In this document: positions 6,299-7,263 of the stretch, in pieces
How positions within the stretch are numbered: the first letter of the stretch is position 1
Layout of the letters: every line of letters begins with the position of its first letter
NCBI GenBank assembly: GCA_034428435.1
Contig: DAOUHY010000172.1
Coordinates: 1-7,263 of the forward strand
Length of the DNA stretch: 7,263 nt
From: Bin5 sp034428435
GTDB lineage: Bacteria; Chloroflexota; Anaerolineae; Caldilineales; Caldilineaceae
Reading direction: 5' to 3'
The notes under the pieces: generated by a model
Database searches by the model: none
Told to the model about the DNA's origin: nothing
The model's input: the letters and a program-made list of their open reading frames with translations, nothing else
Program-made: the position numbers and the translations under genes

Positions 6299-6303
6299 CT
6301 CCT
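6299..6303 (-). promoter_or_regulatory. Ribosome binding site that sets the FadN start at 6291
   Basis: On the minus strand AGGAG lies seven bases before the ATG at 6291. An in-frame GTG at 6312 would add seven residues (MRDRSAP) but lies upstream of this element, so ATG 6291, giving MSRTISHVTVIGAG, is preferred. Confidence 0.65.
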
Positions 6304-6441
6304 GTCACGCACTGCTGTAAATCATCAATTGGCCGCCGCGTTGCGCAGGTTTCCAAGGCCAATGCCTATTGAATCTTCTCATGAAGCACTGAATCCGCTT
6401 AGATCGGCCATGTTGCATCAGCGGCTTCCGTCCTGACACTA

Positions 6442-7263
6442 TCAGACAAGACCAAGAATCAGGTCCAGCAGGCCGAAGAATCGCAGAATCGAATAGATTA
6501 CGACAACAATCAACAGATAACGGACCCAGCGGTTGGCGTCCTTCACAGTCACAGCAAAGCGCACCGCGGCCCAGGCGCCGATGCTTTGGCCCACAGCCAT
6601 CAGTGCGCCAATGCCCCAGTCGATTTCCAGGGGCGACAAGATGAAGACGACAAATGCGACGACATTGAGAGCAAGTACAAAAATTAGCTTGACCGCGTTG
6701 GCATGTACTATTGTATAACCTACGCCGAGAACAAGCGCTGTAACCAGGAATACACCTACCCCGGCCTGAATAAATCCGCCGTAGATGCCGATGGCAAAGA
6801 ACAGGACCAGCACTACGAGGTCGGGCCGCTCTTTCCGTACCTCCGATCTTTCTCGCAACCATTTTGTCGGATTGAAGAAGATCGTCACCAGGACGATGAT
6901 CAACATGCCGCCGATTGCCAGGTTCATGGCATCTCTGTCGAGAAGGGTCGCAACGTAGGCGCCGACCAGCGCGCCTGGCATGCCGGCGGCGCTCAGCCAG
7001 AGGCCGAAACGCAGGGAATCCGCGTCCAGTATGTTCTCCGCCCGCTGCCTTTCGGTACCTCCTCCCCGCAATTGCATCCGCCCACTGCGGGCAAAGGTAG
7101 CGATGCCGACCACGTTCTGAATGATGACCCCAATCCGGTTGGTTGCGTTGGCGGCGCCGGAATCAAGACCCAGGAATACAAGCATCGGCAATGTAACAGC
7201 CGAACCACTGCCGGCCAGCGTGTTGATGATGCCGGCGACAATGCCGGCGAGGATAGCCAGGAG
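6442..7263 (-). CDS. Sulfite exporter TauE/SafE-family membrane permease, N-terminus outside window
   Basis: The frame is open to the right edge of the window, giving 273 residues and stopping at TGA 6444-6442; the first few residues are missing. A TTG at 7191 is in frame but internal, because the upstream codons encode the family's typical first helix (ILAGIVAGIINTLAGSGSAVT, ending in TLPML). Seen: about seven to eight hydrophobic membrane segments in two halves. They include the LDSGAANATNRIGV loop after helix 1-2, LSAAGMPGALVGAYVATLL, LAIGGMLIIVLVTIFF, the second-half repeat FFAIGIYGGFIQAGVGVFLVTAL followed by HANAVKLIFV, and LLIVVVIYSILRFFGLL at the end. Family members export or take up small anions such as sulfite or sulfoacetate; the substrate here is unknown. 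It lies upstream of fadN on the same strand with a 150-base gap, so co-transcription is possible but unproven. Confidence 0.9.
   Translation of the reverse strand, partial: LLAILAGIVAGIINTLAGSGSAVTLPMLVFLGLDSGAANATNRIGVIIQNVVGIATFARSGRMQLRGGGTERQRAENILDADSLRFGLWLSAAGMPGALVGAYVATLLDRDAMNLAIGGMLIIVLVTIFFNPTKWLRERSEVRKERPDLVVLVLFFAIGIYGGFIQAGVGVFLVTALVLGVGYTIVHANAVKLIFVLALNVVAFVVFILSPLEIDWGIGALMAVGQSIGAWAAVRFAVTVKDANRWVRYLLIVVVIYSILRFFGLLDLILGLV

Noticed and set aside
5485..6372. Plus-strand open frame of 295 codons opposite the dehydrogenase half of FadN
   Set aside because: It is antisense to a Rossmann dehydrogenase domain with intact catalytic residues; no independent evidence of coding.
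6292..6441. Promoter or FadR-like operator before FadN
   Set aside because: I saw no convincing -35/-10 pair and no clear palindrome resembling known fatty-acid regulator sites.
6305..6862. Minus-strand open frame of 185 codons overlapping the end of the permease gene
   Set aside because: It is out of frame with the permease, rich in Arg and Cys, and lacks the membrane segments seen in the true frame.

Overview
This window looks like GC-rich bacterial chromosome, probably from an environmental lineage. It joins carbohydrate-type accessory genes, fatty-acid beta-oxidation genes and a damaged toxin-antitoxin locus. The abundant Gfo/Idh/MocA signal and a FadN-type fused beta-oxidation enzyme would suit Chloroflexota or similar free-living or symbiotic groups, but this is a weak guess. 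Nothing in the window fixes the taxonomy. I saw no rRNA, tRNA, CRISPR array or transposase.

Left part, plus strand (1-1715): the C-terminal part of an alpha/beta hydrolase (acetyl-esterase or dienelactone-hydrolase-like) is followed after about 70 bases by a Gfo/Idh/MocA-family protein. The two are probably co-transcribed. Both use C-ending codons very heavily, the esterase most of all. After them comes a 281-base gap (1716-1996). It holds a perfect 7-bp hairpin, a roughly 25-codon remnant of the C-terminus of a second, diverged Gfo/Idh/MocA gene, and a pair of pyrimidine-rich direct repeats bracketing that remnant.

Middle and right part, minus strand (1997-7263): in transcription order there is a 5'-truncated TauE/SafE-type membrane permease, a large fused 3-hydroxyacyl-CoA dehydrogenase/enoyl-CoA hydratase (FadN type), a small MNT-type nucleotidyltransferase overlapping a truncated HEPN reading frame, and a thiolase (FadA/AtoB type). 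FadN and the thiolase together cover three successive steps of beta-oxidation (hydration, L-3-hydroxyacyl-CoA oxidation, thiolytic cleavage). They resemble the fadN-fadA pairing known from Bacillus.

The most interesting points are the remains of an MNT-HEPN toxin-antitoxin module sitting between these two beta-oxidation genes, with its antitoxin intact, its own good promoter, and its toxin cut to about 20 codons; and the frameshifted Gfo/Idh/MocA tail at 1840-1913. Both are gene relics that an ordinary annotation would miss. I did not find convincing evidence of an entirely new system.
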